From: an uncultured Eubacterium sp.
GTDB taxonomy: Bacteria; Bacillota; Clostridia; Lachnospirales; Lachnospiraceae
Length of the DNA: 30,352 bases
Assembly (NCBI GenBank): GCA_910586445.1
Contig: CAJUHV010000047.1
Location: 1-30,352, forward strand
Reading direction: 5' to 3'
Below the pieces are notes generated by a model. That model searched no databases and was not told the DNA's origin. It worked only from the letters and a program-made list of their open reading frames with translations. Made by a program: the position numbers and the translations under genes. Shown in pieces: positions 1-6,987 of the stretch; position 1 is the stretch's first letter; each line of letters begins with the position of its first letter.

Positions 1-107
1 ACACTCTAATTGAAAAAATAACCGTCCACGAAGCTGTCAAGGGCGAGGACGGAAGCCGTGAGCAGGAAGTAGAAATCTACTACCGCTTCATCGGCAAAAT
101 CGATTGA
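1..107 (+). pseudogene. 3' end of a large serine recombinase gene (partial at window edge)
   Basis: Reading from base 3, 34 codons run to a TGA at 105-107. The peptide includes KITVHEAVKG and ends EIYYRFIGKID. This tail resembles the DUF4368-type C-terminus of large serine recombinases (TndX/TnpX-like) carried by clostridial integrative elements; the family call is from recall of that tail and no catalytic residue is in view. Such genes commonly sit at the very end of their element, and here the tail is followed within about 35 bp by the broken XRE gene. Whether the upstream part of the gene is intact cannot be seen. Confidence 0.6.
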
Positions 108-137
108 CCTTTCTTTTTTACCCAACAATATCTTTAA

Positions 138-503
138 CTAAGGGAAACGGGAAAAAGCTGTCCAGATGTATCGATAATGATGGAGTTATGTGACATTATT
201 GGAATAAATGTAAACGAATTGTTATCAGGCGAAAGGATTATAATGGAAAATTATCAAAAAAAGGCAGAACAAAATTTGGTGGAATTACAGAAACAAAAAG
301 AGCAAGCAAACAAGATGAAAAGAAAATTGGAAATATTATGGGGAGTGATTGCAATTATTCTATGTCCAGTTCATTTAGCTATAAATTATTTTTATCCTGA
401 AAATCAAGGAACATATATTGGCTGGGTGATTTTGATAATAGGGGCTCTTTTGTTTGTACCATATTTTTTAAAATATTACAAAGTAGAAATTAAATTGAAA
501 TAA
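138..503 (+). pseudogene. XRE-family regulator remnant lacking its helix-turn-helix
   Basis: The open frame begins after a stop at 135-137 and reads RETGKSCPDVSIMMELCDI, then INVNELLSGE. This is the end of a Cro/CI-type HTH (normally preceded by about 40 residues ending in ..VSRWETGK). The first usable ATG is at 177, inside the domain. Downstream come a Lys/Glu/Gln-rich segment (about residues 20-48 from that ATG) and two hydrophobic stretches, LWGVIAIILCPVHLAI and YIGWVILIIGALLFVPYFL, typical of membrane-tethered XRE regulators. The DNA is much more AT-rich than the later genes. The DNA-binding half is missing, so the gene is judged broken, probably split by the element whose recombinase tail lies just upstream; the other half may lie beyond that element. 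Confidence 0.72.
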
Positions 504-603
504 GTTACTAACTGATATATTTGAACTTTTTTTGTAAAGAAAAAGCCGAATTCCTATCTATCGGGCAGGTAAATATATCATCAAAGAGCCGGATACATAG
601 ATG

Positions 604-650
604 CAGAGCCGATAAACATGTGGAATAAAAATCACAGTTTATCGGTTCTG
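604..650 (+). terminator. Inverted repeat downstream of the XRE remnant, possible weak terminator
   Basis: The arms CAGAGCCGATAAAC (604-617) and GTTTATCGGTTCTG (637-650) pair over 14 positions with one G-T wobble around a 19-nt loop. A short T/C-rich stretch follows (TTTCATTTC). It could end transcription from the XRE remnant, but the tract is poor. The stretch 504-700 otherwise shows no convincing gene. Confidence 0.4.
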
Positions 651-701
651 TTTCATTTCATAAGGTTTTAAGGCAAACTTTAAAGTTTGGAGGGATTTTT
701 T

Positions 702-830
702 ATGTCCTTTTTTCGGGCAGTAACCTATCTGCTCATGCAACGCAGATATTATCGATACATGGCATGTCAGGGAAAGGCAGGAAGCCAGTTAAAAAAATCC
801 TTGCTTATGCAGCGGGACTTCTCACCATGA
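702..830 (+). CDS. Possible small protein or leader peptide (42 aa)
   Basis: ATG at 702 is preceded by a strong ribosome site (TTTGGAGGG at 686-694, about 7 nt away) and opens a 42-codon frame ending TGA at 828-830. The peptide is basic and Tyr/Arg-rich near the middle (LLMQRRYYRYMACQGKAG). I do not recognise a family. It lies upstream of a terminator-like hairpin (877-907) that itself precedes the sigma-factor gene, the layout expected of a leader ORF in an attenuation system. The function is inference; the ribosome site is the only direct support that it is translated. Confidence 0.4.
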   Translation: MSFFRAVTYLLMQRRYYRYMACQGKAGSQLKKSLLMQRDFSP

Positions 831-876
831 GGGTAGAAGTACAATCTCCACTTAACAGAATATATATCTCTTATAA

Positions 877-907
877 CCGTAGAGGTCACAGAGCCTTTGC
901 GGTTTTT
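877..907 (+). terminator. Rho-independent terminator-like hairpin ahead of the sigma-factor remnant
   Basis: CCGTAGAGG (877-885) pairs with CCTTTGCGG (894-902) over nine positions, two of them G-T wobbles, with an 8-nt loop. TTTTTCTTTT follows directly. It sits between the small ORF at 702-830 and the sigma gene at 1022, so it may be an attenuator controlling the latter. Confidence 0.5.
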
Positions 908-1021
908 CTTTTGTCGTTTTTATCGGAATGTGCTGCAGGGCTGTTTCTGCTGTTGGCTGTTGTTCGCGCCTTTCCATCTGGATTTTTACATTTTCCAAAA
1001 TTCAGATTGGAGGAAGATACG

Positions 1022-1491
1022 GTGAAGTATGCACCAAGAAAGGTATATATCAAAAAGGATGGCGATTATGTGGAGCTGTCCTATCAAGATTTCTGCCGCC
1101 GCAGGCAAGCCGACCAGAGTTACATGGACAAGCTGTTTATCCCCGTGCAGGGCTGTCTGCTTGAAGTCGTGCGGGAACAGTACACGGATTTCTATCGGGA
1201 TAAAGAACGGTGGCGTTATCTGAAAAACTGGACACAAACCACAGCTTTCTGTCATTGGAGGGATTTACGGATAGTGAGGGAGATGTGATTGACTTCGTTG
1301 TTGATGAAGCGGTGGACGTTGCAGAAACTGTTATCCATGCGGCGATGGTGGACAGGCTGAAAGCCGCCCTGCCCTTATTGTCGGGCAGTGAACAGGCATT
1401 GATTAACGCAATCTTCTTTGAAGAACTTTCCGAGCGGGAAGTCGGATTGCGGCTGGGTGTAACACAGAGCGGTGTCAATAAGCGCAAATTT
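1022..1491 (+). pseudogene. Element-type sigma-70-like factor, frameshifted and 3'-truncated
   Basis: The likely start is GTG at 1022, with GGAGG about 8 nt upstream. The first frame gives VKYAPRKVYIKKDGDYVEL and continues to DKERWRYLK. It then runs into nonsense, while the next frame supplies LDTNHSFLSLEGFTDSEGD and the sigma region-4-like helix-turn-helix EREVGLRLGVTQSGVNKRK. The break is in an A5 run at about 1224-1228; one more A would restore KKLDTN. After NKRK (about 1488) the sequence switches to a reversed IS3 transposase, so the last helix and tail are lost. This family is typical of conjugative or integrative elements. A working product is unlikely unless the A-run change is a sequencing error, and even then the C-terminus is gone. 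Confidence 0.75.
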
Positions 1492-1942
1492 CACAGCGGG
1501 CATTATCATGGCATCTTCCGCCTGTACTGTTCATGCTTTGCTGTATGCCGTACTGCCGGACTGCATCGCGGTAAAGCCGGCTGGTGTACCGGCTCCCCCT
1601 GTCACTATGGATAATGGCTCCACGGATACCGGGGTACGCATTAAAAGTATTTTCCAGTGTCTGAACACATAACGGTGCCTTCCTGTCGGTATCCATTGCC
1701 AGACCGGCCACGCTGGAATCAAAACAGTCAAAAACAGCAGAAACATACAGTTTTCTATCACCGGCTTTGATCTCTGTTAGATCTGTAGCACATTTTGTCA
1801 GCGGCTCCTGTGCATGGAAATCACGTTTTAACAGGTCGTCTGATTTTCCGGCTTCCCTGTCCGCTTTTGTGATCCCGTTCGGCTTGCGTCTGGGAGGATG
1901 ACTGATTCCGGTCTCTTCCTTATTCTCTTGATTATATCTCAA
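1475..1942 (-). mobile_element. IS3-family transposase (OrfB) internal fragment
   Basis: The minus strand encodes about 155 residues of an rve/DDE integrase core: KPNGITKADREAGKSDDLLK, then TDLTEIK (first Asp about residue 54), YVSAVFDCFD, IHSDRGSRYTS (second Asp about 114) and GGRCHDNARCE (catalytic Glu about 151). All three catalytic acids are visible. The frame then runs into the sigma-factor DNA and stops (ICAY-stop). The N-terminal OrfB region, OrfA, the remaining C-terminus and both terminal inverted repeats are absent, so this is a dead fragment. True IS-derived sequence appears to run from about 1489 to somewhere in 1910-1945. Both ends are fused to unrelated broken genes, which suggests a deletion or recombination through an IS copy. 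Confidence 0.8.
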
Positions 1943-3010
1943 ATTAAAAAGCGCAGTATTCCGGCAGCTGGGATTTGTGCGTACTTTTCAGATCCGGCAG
2001 CTTTTTAGGGAAAGGCGCACTGCGTTTACTGTATCTGTGGGTATGTTTCTCGCACTGCTGGTCTGTATGATTGGATTGGACTGCTATGTGTTTTGTATGC
2101 ATATAAAGACGGATAGTGTGGCAGATACCAGGTATAAATATATGTATACCTTTAAATATCCCCAAGAAACTGTGCCTGCGGATGGAGAAGAAGCCTGTGG
2201 CATGATCTTGAAAAAAGAAGTGCTTGGATATTATATGGATGTGACACTGCTTGGAATCAATCCCCAAAATCCATATTTTGACGCACCTGTGTCAAAAGGA
2301 CAAAGCCGTGTGCTCATTTCTTCTGCCGCAGCCAGCAAGTGTGCATTAAAAACAGGAGATAAGCTTGTATTAAATGATAAACGAAATGACAAAAGCTATG
2401 CGTTTACAGTAGATGGAATCGTGCCGTATGCTGCAGGGATGTTTGTTTTTATGGATATTGACAGCATGAGAGAGCTGATCGGAGAAAAAGAGGATTATTA
2501 TAATATTGTATTTGCAGGCCATGCGCTGGATATTGATTCTGGCAGGCTGTATGCGGTATCTTCCAAAGCAGAGGTGGAAAAAACGCGGATATATTTGTAG
2601 AAAAGATGTGGCCGATGATCAGGATGGTGGTCATAGGATCTGCATTGATCTTTTTCGTCGTCATGTATCTGATGTTAAAGGTAATGATAGACCGCTGCGC
2701 TGCCTCTATTTCTATGATGAAAATATTTGGTTATCGTAAAAAAGAAATAAACAGGCTTTATTTAAATGGAAATCTTGTGATTGTAGCTGCCAGTACAGCA
2801 GCCGGAATTCCTTTATCCAAGGCGGTTATGGATGCAGCATATCCTTATCTGACTGCAAATGTGGCAGCCGGTTTAAACCTTGCCTTTGACTGGAGGCTGT
2901 ATGCGGGGCTTTTTGTGTCAATTTTAGCATTATATTCTGCTATAACGCCGTTTTTAATTATGCGGATCAATAGGATTCTGCTGGCAGAGGCGTTGAAAAA
3001 CAAAGAATAG
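1941..3010 (+). pseudogene. FtsX-like ABC transporter permease, 5'-truncated and frameshifted
   Basis: An open frame starting in the IS junction reads LKSAVFRQLGFVRTFQIRQ, then a membrane segment (VSVGMFLALLVCMIGLDCYV) and an extracellular-type domain up to about 2578, where it stops at 2598-2600. A second frame continues as ADIFVEKMWPMIRMVVIGSA with at least three further membrane helices and the typical FtsX C-terminal region (MMKIFGYRKKEINRLYL, then LIMRINRILLAEALKNKE). This is the last part of a MacB/FtsX-type permease, which normally needs an ATPase partner that is not present. The frame breaks at an A6 run (2578-2585 region); one extra A restores continuity. The N-terminal half is replaced by the IS3 fragment. 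No ribosome site supports a new start at GTG 1977. Confidence 0.75.
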
Positions 3011-3063
3011 AATTTTAAAAATAAAAACGGCCGAATAAAATGGCAGATGTGGAGCTTTTCATG

Positions 3064-3092
3064 TTTTCATCTGTTGAAAAAAGTGCTATACT
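3064..3092 (+). promoter_or_regulatory. Candidate sigma-A promoter for the Rpn/PD-(D/E)XK-like gene
   Basis: TTTTCA (3064-3069) and TATACT (3087-3092) are 17 bp apart, and the -10 box carries an extended TGC just before it. The predicted transcript start lies only a few bases before the ribosome site AAGGAGG (about 3099-3105), so the leader would be very short. Confidence 0.4.
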
Positions 3093-3112
3093 CTTAAAAA
3101 GGAGGCGGATAA

Positions 3113-4030
3113 ATGGAAAACACACCGATACAGTGGCATCCGGCATTTATTGCAGCTATTAATTTGGAGCTTAATAAGAGCCGTGACAGCTTGAAATTCG
3201 GCAGGGAGCATAATTTAAATGTAAAGCCGTTAGAAATTGACCTGCTTATTACAAAACAGCCTTCCGACAGGCCGATCGATAACGAAATAGGACATCTGTT
3301 TAAAGGACATAATATTTTGGAATACAAAGATCCGCAGGCTCATCTGAATGTGGATGTATTTTTTAAGGTGGAAGGGTATGCCTGCCTTTATAAGTCTTAT
3401 GGTGAGACAGTAGATGCCATAAAAGAGGAGGATGTTACGATCACATTGATCCGTAACGCAAAGCCGGCCGGGCTGTTTCGTTATTTTACTGAACATGGGT
3501 ATGAGATTTTTAATCCCTACAGTGGCATATACTACATAAAGGGAAGGATACCATTTCCGGTTCAGGTCATTGTTTCAAAAGAACTAGATCCCAAAAGGCA
3601 CGTATGGCTGTGTGCGTTGTCGGGGAATTTGAATAAACAAGACCTGCAGGAGCTGTTAAATAAAATTAACGGACTGGATCAAAAAATGGACCGGGAATAT
3701 GCAGAGGCAGTTTTGGAAGTCGCTTTCCAAGCAAATGTAAAAATAATAGAAGAATTTATGGGAGATGGTCTTATGAGTGAAAAATTACTTGAGATTGTAA
3801 AACCAATTATAGAACCTCGGATACTCGTAATGAAACAAGAAGCTTTAAGAGAAGGAATCGAACGGGGAATCGAACAGGGAATCGAACAGGGAATCGAACA
3901 GGGAATCGAACAGGGAATTAAAGGTGTTGTAGATATACTCAGAGATCTTGGGCGTGAAAATATAGAAATAAAACGATTGATTATGGATAAGTACGATCTG
4001 ACAGCTGACGAAGCTGAGAAGTATTTATAA
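3113..4030 (+). CDS. Rpn/PD-(D/E)XK nuclease-like family protein with GIEQ repeat
   Basis: This 305-aa protein starts at ATG 3113 behind AAGGAGGCGG. It looks like the clostridial branch of the Rpn/transposase-associated PD-(D/E)XK family. The N-terminal third carries a candidate nuclease core: EIDLLI with Asp43, then ILEYK with Glu70 and Lys72 as the E-x-K pair, followed by YACLYKSYG. The middle (about 100-185) resembles the usual substrate-binding part. The C-terminus has a helical segment EALREGIERG followed by repeated GIEQ units (residues 248-271) and a short tail ending DLTADEAEKYL, as in many Rpn relatives. Rpn proteins are known for RecA-independent recombination or DNA cleavage; activity here is not proven. 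It stands alone between the debris region and the mutase. Such genes are often multicopy in Lachnospiraceae. Confidence 0.7.
   Translation: MENTPIQWHPAFIAAINLELNKSRDSLKFGREHNLNVKPLEIDLLITKQPSDRPIDNEIGHLFKGHNILEYKDPQAHLNVDVFFKVEGYACLYKSYGETVDAIKEEDVTITLIRNAKPAGLFRYFTEHGYEIFNPYSGIYYIKGRIPFPVQVIVSKELDPKRHVWLCALSGNLNKQDLQELLNKINGLDQKMDREYAEAVLEVAFQANVKIIEEFMGDGLMSEKLLEIVKPIIEPRILVMKQEALREGIERGIEQGIEQGIEQGIEQGIKGVVDILRDLGRENIEIKRLIMDKYDLTADEAEKYL
3854..3925 (+). repeat. 12-bp in-frame tandem repeat encoding GIER/GIEQ
   Basis: Six 12-bp units follow each other. One encodes GIER (3854-3865), four are identical GGAATCGAACAG units encoding GIEQ (3866-3913), and a diverged last unit encodes GIKG (3914-3925). 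The four core copies are identical at the DNA level, which points to recent slippage. Copy changes of 12 bp keep the frame. Confidence 0.95.
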
Positions 4031-4064
4031 TTTGTTAAAATCATATTTCATGTTTTCAAAACTA

Positions 4065-4093
4065 TTGTAAGGCACCTGAAAACAATATATAAT
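4065..4093 (+). promoter_or_regulatory. Sigma-A-type promoter for the phosphohexomutase gene
   Basis: TTGTAA (4065-4070) and a perfect TATAAT (4088-4093) are separated by exactly 17 bp. The start of transcription would fall near 4100, about 40 nt before the ATG at 4139. This also argues against translation from the earlier ATG at 4094. Confidence 0.65.
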
Positions 4094-4138
4094 ATGAATA
4101 AACAGCTTAAAAACAAAGCATTCAAGGAGGATTTTACA

Positions 4139-5866
4139 ATGGATTATATGCAGATCTACAATCAATGGTGCAGCGACCCATATTTTGACGAAGAAACCAG
4201 ACAGGAATTAAAAGCAATTGCATCGGACAATGCTGAAATTGAAGATCGTTTTTACCGCCGCTTAGAATTTGGAACGGGCGGACTGCGTGGTGTGATCGGG
4301 GCAGGCACAAACCGGATGAACATCTATACAGTACGTCAGGCTACGCAGGGTCTGGCAAATTATATCGTATCACAGCGCGGCCAGCAAAAGGGGGTTGCGA
4401 TTGCTTATGATTCCAGGCGTATGTCGCCGGAATTTGCAGACGAGGCAGCATTGTGCCTGAATGCAAATGGTATTAAGACCTACCGCTTTGAGAGCCTGCG
4501 CCCGACGCCGGAGCTGTCTTTTGCAGTACGCCATCTGGGCTGCATTGCAGGAATTGTTATTACGGCAAGCCATAATCCTAGGGAATATAACGGCTATAAA
4601 GTATACTGGGAAGACGGTGCGCAGATTACGCCGCCGCATGATAAAAATATTTTAGCTGAAGTAGCTAAAGTAACGGAATTTGCCCAGGTAAAGACAATGG
4701 ACAAGCAGGCAGCACAGAATCAGGGGCTGTATGAGACAATCGGCAGCGAGATCGATGACCTGTATATGGAGCAGCTGAAACAGCAGAGCATACATCCAGA
4801 GCTGATACAAAAAGCAGCAGAGGATATTAAGATTGTGTACACACCGCTGCATGGAACTGGCAATCTGCCGGTACGCCGTGTATTAAAAGAACTGGGATTT
4901 ACAAATGTTTATGTCGTAAAAGAGCAGGAGCTGCCGGATGGCGCATTCCCGACGGTTGCGTATCCAAATCCAGAGGATGAAAAGGCATGGACGCTTGCGC
5001 TTGCACTTGCAAAAGAAGTAGATGCAGATATTGTATTAGCGACAGATCCCGATGCAGACCGCCTGGGCGTATATGCAAAGGATGTAAAAACCGGCGAATA
5101 TGTCAGCTTTACCGGAAATATGTCCGGCATGCTGATTGCTGAATATATGTTACGGGAAAAGACGGCAACAGGTACAATGCCAAAGAATCCGGCACTCGTT
5201 GAGACGATTGTGACAACGGATATGGCTAAGGCGATTGCAGCAGATTATGGAGCAGCCCTGATTGAGGTTCTGACAGGATTTAAATATATCGGCGAGCAGA
5301 TCAAGCTGTTTGAGCAGCAGGATTCGCACCATTATGTATTTGGCCTTGAGGAAAGCTACGGCTGTCTGGCAGGTACATATGCGAGGGACAAAGACGCCTG
5401 CGTAGCGGTCATGATGCTGTGTGAGGTAGCAGCATATTATAAGCTGCAGGGCAAGACGCTCTGGGATGCCATGCTTGATATGTACGAAAAATACGGCTAT
5501 TATAAGGAAGGACTTGCAACACTTACCCTGAAAGGCATAGACGGGGCGAAACAGATTCAGGATATGATGAGCAGTGCAAGGAGCAATCCACCTAAGACAC
5601 TCGGCGGTTATGAGGTGCTGGCAGTCAGAGATTATAAAGAGGATATTAGAAAAGACCTAAAATCCGGAGAAACTGCACCAACAGGCCTTCCATCCTCCAA
5701 TGTCCTGTACTATGAGCTGGAAAATAATGCATGGTGCTGCATACGCCCATCCGGCACGGAGCCAAAGATCAAATATTATTTTGGTGTAAAAGGCACATCT
5801 TTAGAGGATGCCGCAGATAAGCTGGAAGGGTTGAAAAATGATATGTTAAAAAGTGAAGAGTCATAA
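4139..5866 (+). CDS. pgcA: Phospho-sugar mutase (alpha-phosphoglucomutase / phosphomannomutase)
   Basis: A 575-aa alpha-D-phosphohexomutase, which interconverts hexose 1- and 6-phosphates in the cytoplasm and feeds sugar nucleotides for wall and glycan synthesis. ATG 4139 is chosen because AAGGAGG (4124-4130) is correctly spaced and the length matches the PgcA type; the in-frame ATG at 4094 has no ribosome site. Visible motifs in order are FGTGGLRGVIGAGTNRMN (residues 44-61), the phosphoserine loop TASHNP with Ser144, the metal loop DPDADRLG (Asp303, 305, 307), the sugar-binding loop GLEESYG (402-408) and the phosphate-binding loop RPSGTEPK (536-543). All key residues are present. It appears to be monocistronic. 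Hexose-phosphate specificity (glucose or mannose) cannot be fixed from sequence. Confidence 0.93.
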   Translation: MDYMQIYNQWCSDPYFDEETRQELKAIASDNAEIEDRFYRRLEFGTGGLRGVIGAGTNRMNIYTVRQATQGLANYIVSQRGQQKGVAIAYDSRRMSPEFADEAALCLNANGIKTYRFESLRPTPELSFAVRHLGCIAGIVITASHNPREYNGYKVYWEDGAQITPPHDKNILAEVAKVTEFAQVKTMDKQAAQNQGLYETIGSEIDDLYMEQLKQQSIHPELIQKAAEDIKIVYTPLHGTGNLPVRRVLKELGFTNVYVVKEQELPDGAFPTVAYPNPEDEKAWTLALALAKEVDADIVLATDPDADRLGVYAKDVKTGEYVSFTGNMSGMLIAEYMLREKTATGTMPKNPALVETIVTTDMAKAIAADYGAALIEVLTGFKYIGEQIKLFEQQDSHHYVFGLEESYGCLAGTYARDKDACVAVMMLCEVAAYYKLQGKTLWDAMLDMYEKYGYYKEGLATLTLKGIDGAKQIQDMMSSARSNPPKTLGGYEVLAVRDYKEDIRKDLKSGETAPTGLPSSNVLYYELENNAWCCIRPSGTEPKIKYYFGVKGTSLEDAADKLEGLKNDMLKSEES

Positions 5867-5914
5867 AATATGGTTTCAGCCTAAAGATTATCTGGAGAAT
5901 TGATTTCTGATTTG

Positions 5915-5956
5915 TGAGGCATGTCCGCAGAACATGATATAGCGGACAATGCCTCA
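5915..5956 (+). terminator. Long inverted repeat after the phosphohexomutase gene
   Basis: TGAGGCATGTCCGC (5915-5928) pairs with GCGGACAATGCCTCA (5942-5956) with one bulged base and a 13-nt loop. It is a strong hairpin 49 nt after the stop codon, but no T-run follows, so termination is only a candidate role; RNA 3'-end protection is another. Confidence 0.45.
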
Positions 5957-6102
5957 TGAATTCGGGGGGATAGTAATTCATAGTGATCCATCCAGACGTA
6001 AACTGGAGTTTTGTGCAGTCTGATTTGTGTGCTTTTTTCTATAATTTAAGCGGCAATAGCGATAGTCTGCAGCCTTACAATATTAAAAAAATATAAAATG
6101 TA

Positions 6103-6130
6103 TTGACATCTTGGAGAATTTCTATATAAT
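6103..6130 (+). promoter_or_regulatory. Strong sigma-A promoter upstream of the MarR/citrate synthase genes
   Basis: A perfect TTGACA (6103-6108) and a perfect TATAAT (6125-6130) are separated by 16 bp. Initiation would be near 6137, giving a leader of about 260 nt before the ATG at 6400, with a terminator-like hairpin and a CIRCE operator in its first 80 nt. Confidence 0.75.
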
Positions 6131-6152
6131 TAAATAAAACAAAATATTCCAA

Positions 6153-6181
6153 ATGCTTCTGGCTAAGAAGCATATTTTTTT
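6153..6181 (+). terminator. Terminator-like hairpin inside the leader
   Basis: ATGCTTCT (6153-6160) and AGAAGCAT (6166-6173) are perfect 8-bp arms around a 5-nt loop, followed by A and a run of seven T (6175-6181). It has the form of an intrinsic terminator about 15 nt after the predicted transcript start, so most transcripts from 6103-6130 could stop here unless something prevents it. Confidence 0.6.
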
Positions 6182-6190
6182 AACCTAAGA

Positions 6191-6217
6191 TTAGCACTCG
6201 ATCATCAAGAGTGCTAA
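6191..6217 (+). promoter_or_regulatory. CIRCE operator (HrcA binding site)
   Basis: TTAGCACTC (6191-6199), a 9-nt spacer and GAGTGCTAA (6209-6217) match the CIRCE consensus exactly in both arms and spacing. CIRCE is bound by the heat-shock repressor HrcA and normally precedes hrcA-grpE-dnaK or groESL. None of these genes is nearby; the next gene downstream is the MarR-like regulator at 6400. Confidence 0.93.
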
Positions 6218-6399
6218 TAAATCATGTGGGCATATAGATATCTGCAGAAAGTCAAAGATTCTCGTACTTCTAAACTATAATATAGTGGGACAAATTCAAT
6301 TTCACAAAAGTCGAAATATCACACAGACAGCCGGAGTCAGAAATTGTATCGCATAGCAGTCAGTTGTTTGTTTTAATTTAAGGAAAAGGAGGAAATTTG

Positions 6400-6987
6400 A
6401 TGGAAGATCGTGAAGAAATTATCAATCAAATAGGTTCTAATTCACAAATACATAAGGAACAAAGCGGGGGAGAGTTATCTGTAGCTGTTCCAGGGCCTGA
6501 TCTTGGTGAACTGTCACATGAGCTGGCATATCATAAATATCTATTGAACAATGACCATATCCGCAATTTTTTAAGCAAGCTGAGCATACCAGAGTACCTT
6601 GCGATGCACATGATCAAAGATACGGAGCAGGCAGCAGGATGTGATTCTGACAGGACATATTTAAAAGACATTGCAGAACGGATGCACCGGACGATCCGGC
6701 AGACGTCGGTTATGGTTAAGGCACTGCAGGAACGAGGTTTTTTACTGTGGTCGCATGACGGAGACGGAAGCGAGGGCACCTATGTGACGATTACCGAATT
6801 AGGAAAAGAGATGTTGGCAACAGAGGAAAATGCGATCAGGGAATATTATGGCAGGGTCATTGAAAATTATGGCAGGGGCAATCTAATGCAGCTCCTGCAG
6901 CTGATGAAGCAGCTGGAAATATCTATGAGTGAAGAATTTGAACGAATGGGGGTGCCTGCAGTTGAATCTGGAAACGAAGATGAATAA
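6400..6987 (+). CDS. MarR-like winged-helix regulator
   Basis: A 195-aa cytoplasmic DNA-binding protein. ATG 6400 follows AAAGGAGG (6386-6392); a TTG at 6397 is a less likely alternative. The first 45 residues are acidic and without a recognised fold. Residues about 62-140 form a MarR-type winged helix: IPEYLAMHMI, the helix pair YLKDIAERMHRTIRQTSVMV (recognition helix about 98-112), the LQERGFLLWSHDGDGSEGT wing and ITELGKEML. A C-terminal helical dimerisation segment follows (ENYGRGNLMQLLQLMKQLE). It overlaps the citrate synthase start, so it probably controls that gene, itself, or both. Its ligand is unknown. The gene lies behind a strong promoter, a hairpin and a perfect CIRCE site. Confidence 0.8.
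   Translation: MEDREEIINQIGSNSQIHKEQSGGELSVAVPGPDLGELSHELAYHKYLLNNDHIRNFLSKLSIPEYLAMHMIKDTEQAAGCDSDRTYLKDIAERMHRTIRQTSVMVKALQERGFLLWSHDGDGSEGTYVTITELGKEMLATEENAIREYYGRVIENYGRGNLMQLLQLMKQLEISMSEEFERMGVPAVESGNEDE

Noticed and set aside
1475..1942. Treating the IS3 frame as a functional transposase
   Set aside because: Both protein ends, the partner OrfA and the terminal inverted repeats are missing.
1977..2600. Reading the FtsX N-terminal fragment as an intact small membrane protein
   Set aside because: The frame continues upstream into the IS junction with family-like sequence, GTG 1977 has no ribosome site, and the domain continues in another frame downstream.
3854..3925. Short regular repeats considered as a CRISPR array
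   Set aside because: Units are 12 bp, contiguous and without spacers, and they are in frame within a protein.
4094..4138. Upstream ATG extending the phosphohexomutase by 15 residues
   Set aside because: It overlaps the -10 box of a good promoter and lacks a ribosome site, whereas ATG 4139 has AAGGAGG.
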